Counted from the stretch's first letter, positions 53,658 through 62,391 are shown. The stretch: DNA of 64,000 bases from CAZNOG01 sp964574635 (GCA_964574635.1 CAZNOG010000009.1:77020-141019); one strand, 5' to 3'. The notes: generated by a model not told the origin, from the letters alone. Numbers and translations: made by a program.

Positions 53658-54323
53658 TCACTCAATGCGTACAACTCCGACCACCATTGCAAGGCCGGTG
53701 ACCTCTGAAATAGGTATCTCAAATGGGTCGTAGTCGGGGTGCTCGCTGACGCACGAATAGTGCTTTTCGTCGGAGCCGGGCTTGAGCAACTTAATTAATA
53801 GGCCTTGGTCGCGGGTGGCGATTACATAGGCTTTGTTCCATTGTATGAATTTCGGATTGCGAAGCACTCGGCATGCGATGACGTCTCCAGAGCTAAATCG
53901 CGGAAACATCGAGTTGCCGCGTACCCGGATCATGAATTGAACGTCTCGGAAATCAGGAATTACGTAGTTACCGAGTATGTCGTTCTCGCTGATCCGGAAG
54001 CTTCCCGACGAGAAGCCAGCAGCGACGTCGATGTCGACAAGCGGCACACTCGATGGCAGCATCGGTGGATTACCTTTTTCAACCTTCTCTGCCTTCGCGC
54101 GAAACATCGGGCCTTCTCCCGTGAGTAGCCAGTGGCCGTTGACCTCGGGAGCATAGGCAAGAAATTTCGTTATATTATCTTCTCCCAACCCGCCCTTATG
54201 CGTGAGGATGCCGCGAGAAACACCTGATTCCTTGTAAAATTGATATTGACTAGTCCCCTTAAGGTCAAGGAACGACAATATATTTTGCTTGATAATTGAT
54301 AGATCAGGCGATTTTTCTTGCAT
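53658..54323 (-). CDS. Phage S24/LexA-like repressor
   Basis: A 221-residue lysogeny repressor. N-terminal helix-turn-helix (residues ~8-45, ILSFLDLKGTSQYQFYKESGVSRGIL), then a linker and a C-terminal S24 peptidase-like domain with the Ser-Lys dyad: S138 in RGNSMFPR and K178 in LLIKLL. The A-G bond in DVAAGFSSG (residues 102-103) is a candidate cleavage site if it is self-cleaving; that would link induction to SOS. The ATG at 54323 is preferred because the longer form starting at 54365 would leave only 3 bp to the divergent ner. The 45 bp between 54324 and 54368 must hold the operators. Confidence 0.88.
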   Translation of the reverse strand: MQEKSPDLSIIKQNILSFLDLKGTSQYQFYKESGVSRGILTHKGGLGEDNITKFLAYAPEVNGHWLLTGEGPMFRAKAEKVEKGNPPMLPSSVPLVDIDVAAGFSSGSFRISENDILGNYVIPDFRDVQFMIRVRGNSMFPRFSSGDVIACRVLRNPKFIQWNKAYVIATRDQGLLIKLLKPGSDEKHYSCVSEHPDYDPFEIPISEVTGLAMVVGVVRIE

Positions 54324-54368
54324 GGGTGAAATATCTTGCTTAATATTGTCAATAATAATTGCCAAGGT
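54324..54368. promoter_or_regulatory. Divergent operator/promoter region between repressor and ner
   Basis: Forty-five AT-rich bases between the two start codons, containing AATATTGTCAATAATAATTGCC-like direct repeats of AATAATT/AATATT. By analogy with Mu this controls the lysis-lysogeny switch. Operators cannot be delimited exactly. Confidence 0.55.
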
Positions 54369-54554
54369 ATGGAAAAACTAACAAGAAAGTCAATCGCGGA
54401 ATTGGTTGGTTGCTCGCCGAGCACGGTGTCACGCGTGCTCTCAGGAAAGAGGTCGCAAGACACGCCAATCGGGAGGAAGATTCTCCGCGCGCATGAGAAG
54501 ATGAAGGACTCGCAAGTGCGAACGCTGAAAGAAATACAGAAGACGGTACGATGA
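54369..54554 (+). CDS. ner: Ner-like helix-turn-helix regulator
   Basis: 61 residues, most of it one Cro/LacI-like helix-turn-helix (RKSIAELVGCSPSTVSRVLSGKRSQDTPIGRKILRAHEKM). In Mu, Ner represses the early operon and repressor. It begins 46 bp from the repressor start on the opposite strand, and its stop overlaps the transposase start by ATGA, so the pair is translationally coupled. The HTH resembles LacI-type recognition helices rather than classical Ner, so the symbol is by position. Confidence 0.75.
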   Translation: MEKLTRKSIAELVGCSPSTVSRVLSGKRSQDTPIGRKILRAHEKMKDSQVRTLKEIQKTVR

Positions 54555-56638
54555 AAGCGTTCGAAAATCACGGGGGGAAATTGGGTGTGATTCTCGGCTA
54601 CATTGTCTCCGATTCGGAGTTCAGATCGCCAGAAAGCGTCGACCTGATAACCTACGAAGCTCTAAAGAAGCGCATTCAGCGCAATCCGGCTCTTCGCCTT
54701 CGCGCAGGGCGTGGCTTCGGTATCCCTGTGCTTCTCGCGTGGGAGCACCTTCCCACGGATTGGCGTGAAGCTCTCACTTGCGAATTCGGGGCGCCCCACG
54801 CGCCATCTACCAACCCCCTAGCCCAACACTTCGAACTGAGCTACGAAGCACGACAGTGGTATTCGGACTACCGATTCGAAGACGACCAGTACCTCACACC
54901 AGAGCAGATCGAACAGTACACACTCAACGCTTCGGTTCTCAACGCCGTGATTTCTCTCCGACGTGAGCGAGAAATCTCGCGCAAAATGCGCGGAACCTCT
55001 ATCCGAGGTCTTTGGCCATCCCTCCGCGCTGACCTGACCAACTTCAATGATACCCTCCGGCACACGCTAAACATGGAGCACACGCTACCGACTTCGGTGA
55101 AGCTCAAAGCGAAGGTTGCCGACTACACAAATCACTCGTACGCAGCCCTAATCGACGGGCGGGCGAAGAACACCGCTGCACAGCGCGTGACTCCCGCAAT
55201 GCTCGATATCTGGCGTGACATCTACGCAGGGCAGGGCAACCGGAAACCCGATTACACCGAGGTGTATAAGCGTTACTGCGCTTTCCTTAGTGGTGTGCTG
55301 GAGGTCCTAATTAATGACGGTTCCGGGGAGGTCTACGACCACACCTCGCCCGAATTCAGAAAGGTGTCCCGACGCACCGTCCACCTCTATCAATCGGACT
55401 GGCAGCATCGAGCCATCACCCACACCAAGCGATCTGGCGACCGACAGAAGAATATGGCGATTTACAAGCCTTACCACAAGTTCCTGCAGCCTAACTACGC
55501 AGGGTCGATGCTCTCGATCGACGACCGCCAGCCGCCGTTCAAAAACCTCCAAGGCCAGCGCATCTGGTTTTACAACGGCATCGACCTTGGTTCCGAAGCC
55601 TTCACGGTGTGGGTCTACGGCGACTCGAAAGAGGGCATCATTATGGAGTTCTACCGTCAGATGGTGCGGAATTACGCTGCGTGGGGCTTCCGAATACCAT
55701 ACGAGCTCGAGTGCGAGATGTCGCTCAACTCATCGTTTCGAGACTCCTTCTTGAAGGAGGGAACAATGTTCCAGAAAGTGCGCATGGAAGCCAACAACGC
55801 ACGTGGAAAGCGCATCGAGGCGTACTACCGAAACCTCCGATACAACTATGAAAAAGACCGCGAGGGGTGGCTCGCCCGACCTCACGCGATCTCGGAGGCC
55901 AACCAAGCCGGACCGCTCAAGGTGCCCCAACTGCCCACCGACGAGATCGTGAAGGCGTCCCTTCGAGACATCGAAAATTGGAACAACGCTCTCCACTCGA
56001 ATCAAGAGAAGTACCCGGGCATGAGCCGTTGGGACGTACAACTGGAAAACCAACACCCCCAACTCGCCGAGACCAACTGGAAGGCCGTTCTCGAAGGCAT
56101 CGGCTACACCACGACCACGTCGATGAACGCCGGTCGAATCACACTCCAGCACCGCCACCGGGTGGTTGGCCTCGACGGCGAGGTGGCGATCGGACCCCCA
56201 CTGATTAACATCATGAGGCAGATAGAAGGGAAAGAGGTCGTGGTCCGCTGGCTCGACGACCACAACGGCGATGTTCTAAAAGCCTTCGTCTACGACACCA
56301 GCGGCCGCCACGTCTGCGAGCTGCTCGGCGACCTCTCATACCAGAGAGCCGAGATCGAGAAGACCGCCGAAGACCGCATGAACGAGGCCCTGACGGCCCG
56401 GTACAGCGAGACGGTCTCGAACTATATCAAGTCAGGCGCATCCAAGATCAACCGAGTGCTGCTGATCGAGAAGCCCGAATCCAAGCCGGATCGACGCAAG
56501 TCTTTCGTGATGCCAGGACTCGAGGACCGCCCGAAAAAGCCACGCCCTTCGATGCCGCTTTCAACGGACTTCGAAGACGATTCAAAACCACTTCAAATAC
56601 CCAAGCGCGACGTCAGCACCGCCGCGCGATTCAAATAA
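54551..56638 (+). CDS. Mu-type transposase A
   Basis: A 695-residue DDE transposase that cuts and joins phage ends. The N-terminal ~270 residues carry DNA-binding helices; the rve-like catalytic core begins around 315. Catalytic candidates: D324/D325 in SMLSIDDRQ, the acidic residues E385, E387, E389 in ELECEMSLNSSF, and E423 in ARGKRIEAYY. The second position carries Glu where most such enzymes have Asp; E387 to E423 has the usual 35-residue spacing. The C-terminal ~200 residues form the strand-rich domain and a tail with Pro/Lys for ATPase contact. Start overlaps ner by ATGA. Length is typical of MuA (663 aa). Confidence 0.92.
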   Translation: MKAFENHGGKLGVILGYIVSDSEFRSPESVDLITYEALKKRIQRNPALRLRAGRGFGIPVLLAWEHLPTDWREALTCEFGAPHAPSTNPLAQHFELSYEARQWYSDYRFEDDQYLTPEQIEQYTLNASVLNAVISLRREREISRKMRGTSIRGLWPSLRADLTNFNDTLRHTLNMEHTLPTSVKLKAKVADYTNHSYAALIDGRAKNTAAQRVTPAMLDIWRDIYAGQGNRKPDYTEVYKRYCAFLSGVLEVLINDGSGEVYDHTSPEFRKVSRRTVHLYQSDWQHRAITHTKRSGDRQKNMAIYKPYHKFLQPNYAGSMLSIDDRQPPFKNLQGQRIWFYNGIDLGSEAFTVWVYGDSKEGIIMEFYRQMVRNYAAWGFRIPYELECEMSLNSSFRDSFLKEGTMFQKVRMEANNARGKRIEAYYRNLRYNYEKDREGWLARPHAISEANQAGPLKVPQLPTDEIVKASLRDIENWNNALHSNQEKYPGMSRWDVQLENQHPQLAETNWKAVLEGIGYTTTTSMNAGRITLQHRHRVVGLDGEVAIGPPLINIMRQIEGKEVVVRWLDDHNGDVLKAFVYDTSGRHVCELLGDLSYQRAEIEKTAEDRMNEALTARYSETVSNYIKSGASKINRVLLIEKPESKPDRRKSFVMPGLEDRPKKPRPSMPLSTDFEDDSKPLQIPKRDVSTAARFK

Positions 56639-56654
56639 ACTCAAAACTTAAGCC

Positions 56655-57557
56655 ATGACAATCACCTCAGAATTTCAAGAGCGAACGCTCGACGCCCTCT
56701 TCCGAAAGAGACAGCTCTTCGGCGGAACGGACACGCAGTTCGCAAAGCAATTCGGTATCAACCCGACCACCTACTCCGTCTTGAAGAAGCGCGGCGACAT
56801 GCACGGGCTTCTGAAATCCAGCAAATGGATCGAGCTCGCAAGAGAGCTCGACGTGGCACCACGCGAGAAGAAGTGGAACCTCGCCAGAACTGAAGTCTTC
56901 GAGGCTATTCGAAGCGACGTCGAGTTCTGCCAGCGGGAGTCGAAATCGCTGATCTTCGTCGACGAACCCGAGATAGGCAAGACCGTCACCGGGAAGTACC
57001 TCGCGCGGACCCTTCCCAACTGCTTCTACATCGACTGCTCGCAGTCCAAGACGAAGTCGCTCTTCACCCGCGCTCTTTCACGGGCGATCGGCCTTGACCA
57101 GAGCGGTACCTATGCCGACATGAAGGCGAACATCAAGTTTGCCCTCAACACGATGGACAAGGTGGTCGTGATACTCGACGAAGCGGGAGACCTGACCTAC
57201 ACCGCGTTTCTCGATGTCAAAGAGTATTGGAACGCCACGGACGGCAATTGCGGATGGTACATGATGGGCGCCGATGGATTGCGGACCATGATCGAAAGCG
57301 GCATCAACCGCCGTAAGGTCGGCTTCCGAGAGATCTTCTCCCGGTTCTCGTCCAACTACATGTCCATCGTGCCCCGCGACCGTACGCAGCGCATTGACTT
57401 CTACAGGCAACTCGTAGGCGACGTGCTCGACGCGAACGTCGACGACAAGTCGAAGATCCCCGCGCTCGTGAAGAAGTGCCTCACCTCCGCCGATGGTGGA
57501 GCAATCGGCGGCCTCCGCCGCGCTGAATCACTGCTGATCCTAAGCCGCGAGCAATGA
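56655..57557 (+). CDS. MuB-like AAA+ ATPase
   Basis: A 300-residue ATPase that in Mu delivers target DNA and activates the transposase. The N-terminal ~75 residues include a helix-turn-helix-like stretch (FAKQFGINPTTYSVLKKRG), as in MuB. Walker A reads DEPEIGKT (103-110), an altered GxxGxGKT with D and E replacing the first glycines, but GKT is intact; Walker B is VVVILDEAGD (~161-170). The arginine-rich end (YMSIVPRDRTQRID) and C-terminal helical domain fit the family. It follows A by 16 bp, as in Mu. Confidence 0.88.
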   Translation: MTITSEFQERTLDALFRKRQLFGGTDTQFAKQFGINPTTYSVLKKRGDMHGLLKSSKWIELARELDVAPREKKWNLARTEVFEAIRSDVEFCQRESKSLIFVDEPEIGKTVTGKYLARTLPNCFYIDCSQSKTKSLFTRALSRAIGLDQSGTYADMKANIKFALNTMDKVVVILDEAGDLTYTAFLDVKEYWNATDGNCGWYMMGADGLRTMIESGINRRKVGFREIFSRFSSNYMSIVPRDRTQRIDFYRQLVGDVLDANVDDKSKIPALVKKCLTSADGGAIGGLRRAESLLILSREQ

Positions 57558-58267
57558 TCTTCAAGTCTACATATCGTTTCTCACCGCGCCGTTGGCGGGT
57601 GCTCATCCTAATCGTCATCGTATTCATGTCCTCCCCTCGTGCCCTATCCGTCGAAGCCCTTCTCAGAAAAAAGTACGACACCCTCGAGTGGTCGGAATCG
57701 TTTCACGAAGCCTTCGGCAACCCGACTCGACACGGCGTGTGGTTCATCTGGGGCGATAGTGGAAACGGGAAGACGAGCTTCGTCCTTCAGCTCTGCCGAG
57801 AGCTGACGAAGTTCGGGCGAGTGGCATTCAACTCTCTGGAAGAAGGATACGACAAGACCTTGCAAGACGCCATCGCGCGGCTGGAGCTTTCTCAACAGCA
57901 ACGCCGCCGGATGATCCTACTTCACGAAGACATGGACGCCCTTCGCGCGCGCATGGACAAGCACAAGTCGCCGCAGTTCGTCATTGTCGACTCTATCCAG
58001 TATACGGGTATCAATTTCAACGAGTACCTCTCATTGAAGCGGCGGATGACGAACAAGCTACTGGTCTTCGTTTCTCAGGTCGAAGGCAAGCAACCGGCTG
58101 GCCGCACGGCCAACAGGGTGATGTTCGACGCCTCCCTCAAAATCTGGGTGGAGGGATACCGCGCATTTTCAAAGGGCCGATATATCGGCGACACCGGCCA
58201 TTACGACATCTGGCCCGAGGCGGCAATGAGCCACTGGGGCACCACCTCCAAAAACCAGCAAGTATGA
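57554..58267 (+). CDS. RecA/RadA-like P-loop ATPase of the early region
   Basis: A 237-residue P-loop protein. Walker A GDSGNGKTS at 67-75, Walker B FVIVDSI (~145), and a later KSKLLVFVSQVEGKQP strand, in the arrangement of RecA-fold ATPases (RadA/DnaB-like). The annotated start at 57554 overlaps the B stop (ATGA) and gives a hydrophobic N-terminal helix; ATG at 57626 would remove it (213 aa). It likely takes part in phage replication or target selection beside MuB. Mu itself has no direct equivalent. Confidence 0.8.
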   Translation: MIFKSTYRFSPRRWRVLILIVIVFMSSPRALSVEALLRKKYDTLEWSESFHEAFGNPTRHGVWFIWGDSGNGKTSFVLQLCRELTKFGRVAFNSLEEGYDKTLQDAIARLELSQQQRRRMILLHEDMDALRARMDKHKSPQFVIVDSIQYTGINFNEYLSLKRRMTNKLLVFVSQVEGKQPAGRTANRVMFDASLKIWVEGYRAFSKGRYIGDTGHYDIWPEAAMSHWGTTSKNQQV

Positions 58268-58701
58268 CACCAAAACTCCCCGCAAAGCCGAGCCGCACAA
58301 AGCTCCGCCTTCAGGCCGAACTCGACACCACCAAGCGAATCCGTGGATTCACGCAAATCGACGAAGACGAGTTCTTCGAGCTCGAGGTGGATTGCGGCAT
58401 CGAACTACTCGATCTCTACCTCTCCGACGTGAGCGAAGAGCAGCGCATCCAATGGAAGGCCGAGCTTCTGCACGAGCCGATCCATAACTACTGGCCGTGG
58501 CTAGTGAACCAGAAGCGCGCTTTCGATTTCGAGTTTGCTCGTGCGTACGGCCTGCTCAATGGATTCCCGGTGGATTCACTCTGGTCTCCCGAGATGATTC
58601 GATCGAACTACTACGAAGAGCTCTCGGCGTGGACCAGACGCGAAGAGATCTTAGATCGATTGAGGCACTTCATCAACCAATCCGAAACCCTGTTCGCATG
58701 A
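58264..58701 (+). CDS. Phage early protein, unknown
   Basis: 145 residues, acidic and helical, with Trp-rich patches (WPWLVNQKRAFDFEFARAYG). No signal, membrane segment or known motif. It overlaps the preceding gene by 4 bp and the next by ATGA, and is therefore translated as part of the early operon. Function unknown. Confidence 0.7.
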   Translation: MTPKLPAKPSRTKLRLQAELDTTKRIRGFTQIDEDEFFELEVDCGIELLDLYLSDVSEEQRIQWKAELLHEPIHNYWPWLVNQKRAFDFEFARAYGLLNGFPVDSLWSPEMIRSNYYEELSAWTRREEILDRLRHFINQSETLFA

Positions 58702-58946
58702 TTACCGAGACACTCCCCGCCCTCGACGAGGCCACGATACTGACCCGCATCAAGCAGCTGAACGCCGAGATCAGGAGGCACGACTTCGCCTTCCTTGCCC
58801 GACGAACCTCAGAGAACTGGTCGGCACAAATACAACGCTACAGATATCTCACCGCCGAGCGAGACTCGCTGCGTGAGCAACTCAACGATTTCAGAAACAC
58901 CCCCAAAACCCCTAAAAAACATGGCAAAGAAAAACACTTGGACTGA
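58698..58946 (+). CDS. Small phage early protein
   Basis: An 82-residue protein starting at the ATG at 58698 that overlaps the preceding stop. Contains a predicted coiled-coil stretch (TRIKQLNAEIRRHDFAF, YRYLTAERDSLREQLNDF) and a basic tail. It overlaps the downstream DUF3164 gene by 26 bp. Function unknown. Confidence 0.65.
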   Translation: MITETLPALDEATILTRIKQLNAEIRRHDFAFLARRTSENWSAQIQRYRYLTAERDSLREQLNDFRNTPKTPKKHGKEKHLD

Positions 58947-59559
58947 CGAGACAGGACTCGAAATTCCCGTCTCACGAATTACAAAAGCAGAGAAAACCCG
59001 AGAGCGCGAAGCCGCGAAGATCATAAAGTCGGCGGAGAAGATTCACGGCCTTCTCGCGGACTTCAAAAAAGACCTCGCCGACGTGTGCCACCGCGTGTGG
59101 CTCGAAACCCTGCAAGAGGCGGGTGTCGAAGCATCCGGCAAGGGCAACCACACGTGGTACAATTTCGACCGATCGATCAAGATCGAGCGCAGCGTGAGCG
59201 ACCGAATCGACTTCGACGACGCCCTGATCTCGGCCGCTAAAGAGAAGTTCGACGAGTTTCTGGAGGCCAACACCGCCACCGTGGACCAATTCATTCGCGC
59301 GCTGATCATGGACGCCTTCACGACCCATCGAGGCCAACTGGACCCGAAGCGAATCATGAACTTAATCAAGCACAAGTCGAAGATCTCTGCGAAGAAGTAC
59401 CCCAACTACCACGAGGCCGTCGACCTCATAGAGACGGCGATAAGACGCCCGTCTTCCCGCACCTATTTCCGCATTTTCAAGCGGGACGCCTCGGGCAACT
59501 ACCGATCGATCGATCTCAATTTCTCATCAATACCGGTTCCCGATGAAGCTGACAAGTGA
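58921..59559 (+). CDS. DUF3164-family phage protein
   Basis: A 212-residue cytoplasmic phage protein of the DUF3164 family, frequent in Mu-like early regions. The start MAKKNTWTDETGLEIPVSRI, the long helix KAEKTREREAAKIIKSAEKIHGLLADFKKDL, and the SIKIERSVSDRIDFDDAL block are characteristic. Unknown function. It overlaps the neighbours on both sides by 26 and 17 bp. Confidence 0.8.
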   Translation: MAKKNTWTDETGLEIPVSRITKAEKTREREAAKIIKSAEKIHGLLADFKKDLADVCHRVWLETLQEAGVEASGKGNHTWYNFDRSIKIERSVSDRIDFDDALISAAKEKFDEFLEANTATVDQFIRALIMDAFTTHRGQLDPKRIMNLIKHKSKISAKKYPNYHEAVDLIETAIRRPSSRTYFRIFKRDASGNYRSIDLNFSSIPVPDEADK

Positions 59560-59740
59560 TATCACCGACCGACTCTTCCTGCAGGAGATCATCAATGACC
59601 TCGAGCGGAACGGCTACGTCCGACATGGCAAGGCCCACGACATGCTTAGAGATTGGTCGCGGGAGCTGCGTGAAAAGACACACACGCAAGGCAGAACCAA
59701 GAGGCTATTCCGCGAAAACATCGGCATCGAAAACTACTAA
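59543..59740 (+). CDS. Small phage protein
   Basis: 65 residues, mostly helical and charged (LQEIINDLERNGYVRHGKAHDMLRDW). Starts inside the end of the DUF3164 gene. No motif recognised. Confidence 0.6.
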   Translation: MKLTSDITDRLFLQEIINDLERNGYVRHGKAHDMLRDWSRELREKTHTQGRTKRLFRENIGIENY

Positions 59741-59757
59741 CCCTTAACCCCAACACC

Positions 59758-60204
59758 ATGCAGACCACAAGAACCAACGAACAAAACAAAGAGCTTCACG
59801 TGCTTCTCTCACGGCTCGGGCTCGACATCGAGGCCAAAGAAGCTCTCGTGTACGAGCACACTAGAAACCGCACCATCCGCTCCAGCGAGATGACCGTGCG
59901 CGAATGCGATGACTTGCTCCGGAACCTCCGTGCGCTCGCGCGCAACAACACGGATGACATCCGCGACCGAAAGCGCAAGCGGGTGATCGCCCATCTCGCC
60001 GAGGCGGGGTACGTGAATCCCGACGGCACTCCCGACATGGTGGGAATCCACCAGTGGGTGCGCAGGCAGAAGTTCAAGAAGCAGTTCAACGACCACACCT
60101 CGACCGAACTGTCTGCGCTGATCTTCGCCGCCGACCGAGTGCGCCAACACGCCCTCGACCGCCGAAAAATGGAGATGCAGCTGAAATCCGCACAACATGG
60201 CTGA
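59758..60204 (+). CDS. GemA/gp16-like phage protein (DUF1018-like)
   Basis: 148 residues. The middle holds SEMTVRECDDLLRNLRALARNNTDD, then KRVIAHLAEAGYVNPDGTPDMVGIHQWVRRQKFKKQFNDHTSTELSALI, an arrangement matching the regulatory GemA/gp16 proteins of Mu-like phages: a helix, the MGWHL-type region and a short target helix. It may modulate DNA gyrase or early transcription; I infer this only from the family. It overlaps the next gene by 8 bp. Confidence 0.7.
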   Translation: MQTTRTNEQNKELHVLLSRLGLDIEAKEALVYEHTRNRTIRSSEMTVRECDDLLRNLRALARNNTDDIRDRKRKRVIAHLAEAGYVNPDGTPDMVGIHQWVRRQKFKKQFNDHTSTELSALIFAADRVRQHALDRRKMEMQLKSAQHG

Positions 60205-60409
60205 GCTCTTTCCGACGATACCTTGCGCGCACTGCGGCCGCGAGTGCGGCGAATCACCACGGAACCCCAACCTCATTGAAGGGTTCCGCGACGGCGACAC
60301 GGGGCAGCACGTCTGCCCCGAGTGCCGATCCCACCACTACCAAGTCAAGGGCGCGGCCACATACACGGAAATGCCCGTCACCATTCATCAACTCATACAC
60401 GCGAAATGA
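60197..60409 (+). CDS. Small zinc-ribbon-like phage protein
   Basis: 70 residues with two Cys pairs, CAHC and CPEC, 33 bases of codons apart, the pattern of a zinc ribbon. A further Cys (RECGES) and two His (SHHYQ) lie near. It overlaps the beta-helix gene by ATGA. Possibly a nucleic-acid-binding or regulatory protein. Confidence 0.65.
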   Translation: MAELFPTIPCAHCGRECGESPRNPNLIEGFRDGDTGQHVCPECRSHHYQVKGAATYTEMPVTIHQLIHAK

Positions 60410-61413
60410 ACTTCTACTTCCATGATTCCGATAGCCTCCGCGCGGGCATCAAAGACATCATGATGTCGGGAGGCGACGACGTCAACGTGACCCTTGCGTC
60501 GGGCCCCTACACACTGCCCGACTGGCCCCTGCCTACGGCAGATCGCGCCAATAGGCGAACCATCTCAATCGACGGACGTGGTGCCACGATATACTTCCCG
60601 CTTCTGTCTAAAGGCTTTCACGCGAGTCCCCGCAACCAGAAGGAAGCTCTCAATTTCAGCACAAACACTTCTTACCGAATTGAGAACTTCTCCCGCATAG
60701 TCGGCGGTGCCTACGGTGTCTGCCTTGGCGGCACGTTCAACTCTGTAATCCGCAATTGCGAATTCATTGGGCAGAGCCATGCGGCGATTGAGCTGCGCTT
60801 CGCGCTCATGTCGCGCGTCGAGAATGTGCTGGTAACCAACCCCCGGCGCTATGGAATTCGCGTGCTGGACGGCGACTGGTCCGGTGCCTCGAAGGTCAAC
60901 TCCCAATCCAACCACACGGTACTGAGCCAGTGCCGGGTGTACGTCTCTGGAAGCGTTGAGGGCGAATACAGCTTCGACATCCGTAACAGCAACGGCGTTC
61001 GCCTGCTCGACTGCATTTCTGAAGGGTGGGCGAACAAGCGGGCCGTGAACTTCGAGGCGAAGGGATCGCCTACCGTGAAGAATTTCATGATCCAGAACTT
61101 CCACCTCGAGCACGCCCCGACGGAAGCCGGAATCTACATATCCGCCGACGCTTCGACCTCCAACATCGTTGATCAACTCTACATCTCCAACCCGAACGTG
61201 CGGTACCCGATTCGCTTCGGTCACAACGGCCCGGCTCAGCTGAAAAACATCGGGTGGTGGACCGACGACATGAAGATTCACTGCCAAGCACGTGCGCCCC
61301 GAGTGATCGTGGATCAGTGCCACTACCGTCTGAAGCTCGCCACCTTCGTGACCGACGACAAGCGCGGCATCTTCCCGCACAACATCCAATTCGTCAACAC
61401 CCTTCCCGCATGA
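60406..61413 (+). CDS. Right-handed beta-helix protein in the phage early region
   Basis: 335 residues. Successive short strands with stacked Asn and Ser/Ile (NFSRIVGGAYGVCLGGTFNSVIRNCEFIGQSHAAIELRF, TVLSQCRVYVSGSVEGEYSFDIRNSNGVRLLDC) match pectate-lyase-like parallel beta-helices, found in phage tail spikes and polysaccharide enzymes. No signal peptide. It lies between a zinc-ribbon protein and other early genes, which is unusual; tailspikes are normally late. Start at 60406 overlaps the previous stop (ATGA) and its stop overlaps the next start. Confidence 0.75.
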   Translation: MNFYFHDSDSLRAGIKDIMMSGGDDVNVTLASGPYTLPDWPLPTADRANRRTISIDGRGATIYFPLLSKGFHASPRNQKEALNFSTNTSYRIENFSRIVGGAYGVCLGGTFNSVIRNCEFIGQSHAAIELRFALMSRVENVLVTNPRRYGIRVLDGDWSGASKVNSQSNHTVLSQCRVYVSGSVEGEYSFDIRNSNGVRLLDCISEGWANKRAVNFEAKGSPTVKNFMIQNFHLEHAPTEAGIYISADASTSNIVDQLYISNPNVRYPIRFGHNGPAQLKNIGWWTDDMKIHCQARAPRVIVDQCHYRLKLATFVTDDKRGIFPHNIQFVNTLPA

Positions 61414-61949
61414 ACAAGTACGAAATCACTCATCCCGACCTCACCCTCTGGGTGTGGTACCGTGGCGGAACGGTCGCCAAGCTTCAGGTGCGTCGCGGCT
61501 CCTTCGCCAAGCACCAAGCGGCGTGGCCCACGATCGCGAAGTGGGTGCCGAAATCCGAAACCGACATCGAGGCATACGCCGAGAGGTGGCCTGCGATTCA
61601 ATACAAGCGACAAGGTGCCAACAGGGACGCCCCGAGTGGCTCGCTGTACAAGTACCTCGTGTCGGATTGGTTCATGATGTACTTCGACCTCTTCCGAGCC
61701 GAATACCGCTTCAGCGGCGTCGACGGGAAAGCCATGAAGGGCATCGAGAAGCACCTCGTCAGCGCATACGGCGAAGACGCCAGAGCCACGTGGCAGGCAC
61801 TTCTCTCACGATGGAACGAGCTGCCCGACTTCTACAGGAAGAAGGCCGACCTCGTGTTTATCAATGCCAAACTGAACGAAATAATCGCACATCTCAACAC
61901 AAATGAGCAAACCGAAAGCGAAAAAGACAAAATCCGCAGAAGCCTCTGA
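61410..61949 (+). CDS. Phage early protein, unknown
   Basis: 179 residues, Trp-rich in the first half (LWVWYRGGTVAKLQ, AAWPTIAKWVPK) and helical later (HLVSAYGEDARATWQALLSRWNELPDFYRKK). No motif recognised. The C-terminal ~15 codons overlap the next gene. Confidence 0.65.
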   Translation: MNKYEITHPDLTLWVWYRGGTVAKLQVRRGSFAKHQAAWPTIAKWVPKSETDIEAYAERWPAIQYKRQGANRDAPSGSLYKYLVSDWFMMYFDLFRAEYRFSGVDGKAMKGIEKHLVSAYGEDARATWQALLSRWNELPDFYRKKADLVFINAKLNEIIAHLNTNEQTESEKDKIRRSL

Positions 61950-62291
61950 TATCGCGGTATACGAGCCCAAGAAGGAAATCATGAGGCAGGTGCTGGAAGG
62001 TGCCACCGCGCGCGACCTGATTCGCCACTGGTCGAATCTGACCGTCGGACACATTCTCGAGCGCGGCTACCCGCCCATCGCCGGACTACGAAACACCTAC
62101 GGTGCCGAAAAGGTCGAGAAGGTGATGACCCTGCTGATCATCGAGGCATCCGAGAGCTTCGCGGAGCGGTTCACCCGCCAACAGGCGGGGGTCATTGCCG
62201 CCACGGTGATCACCGAGTATTACTGGTTCACCATCGAAGACCTCTACCTCGTGCTTCACCGCCTCCAACGAAAGCCGCTGTTCGGCCGGCT
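61903..62291 (+). CDS. Phage protein, 3' end lost in scaffold gap
   Basis: At least 129 residues from ATG 61903 up to the gap. Lys-rich start (MSKPKAKKTKSAEAS), then helical (ARDLIRHWSNLTVGHILERGYPPIAGLRNTYG; RFTRQQAGVIAATVITEYYWF). Partial because the 100-N run begins at 62292. Not identified. Confidence 0.6.
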
Positions 62292-62391
62292 NNNNNNNNN
62301 NNNNNNNNNNNNNNNNNNNNNNNNNNNNNNNNNNNNNNNNNNNNNNNNNNNNNNNNNNNNNNNNNNNNNNNNNNNNNNNNNNNNNNNNNNN
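62292..62391. other. Scaffold gap of 100 N
   Basis: Exactly 100 unknown bases, the conventional fixed gap length. True size is unknown, so genes on either side may not be adjacent. Confidence 0.95.
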
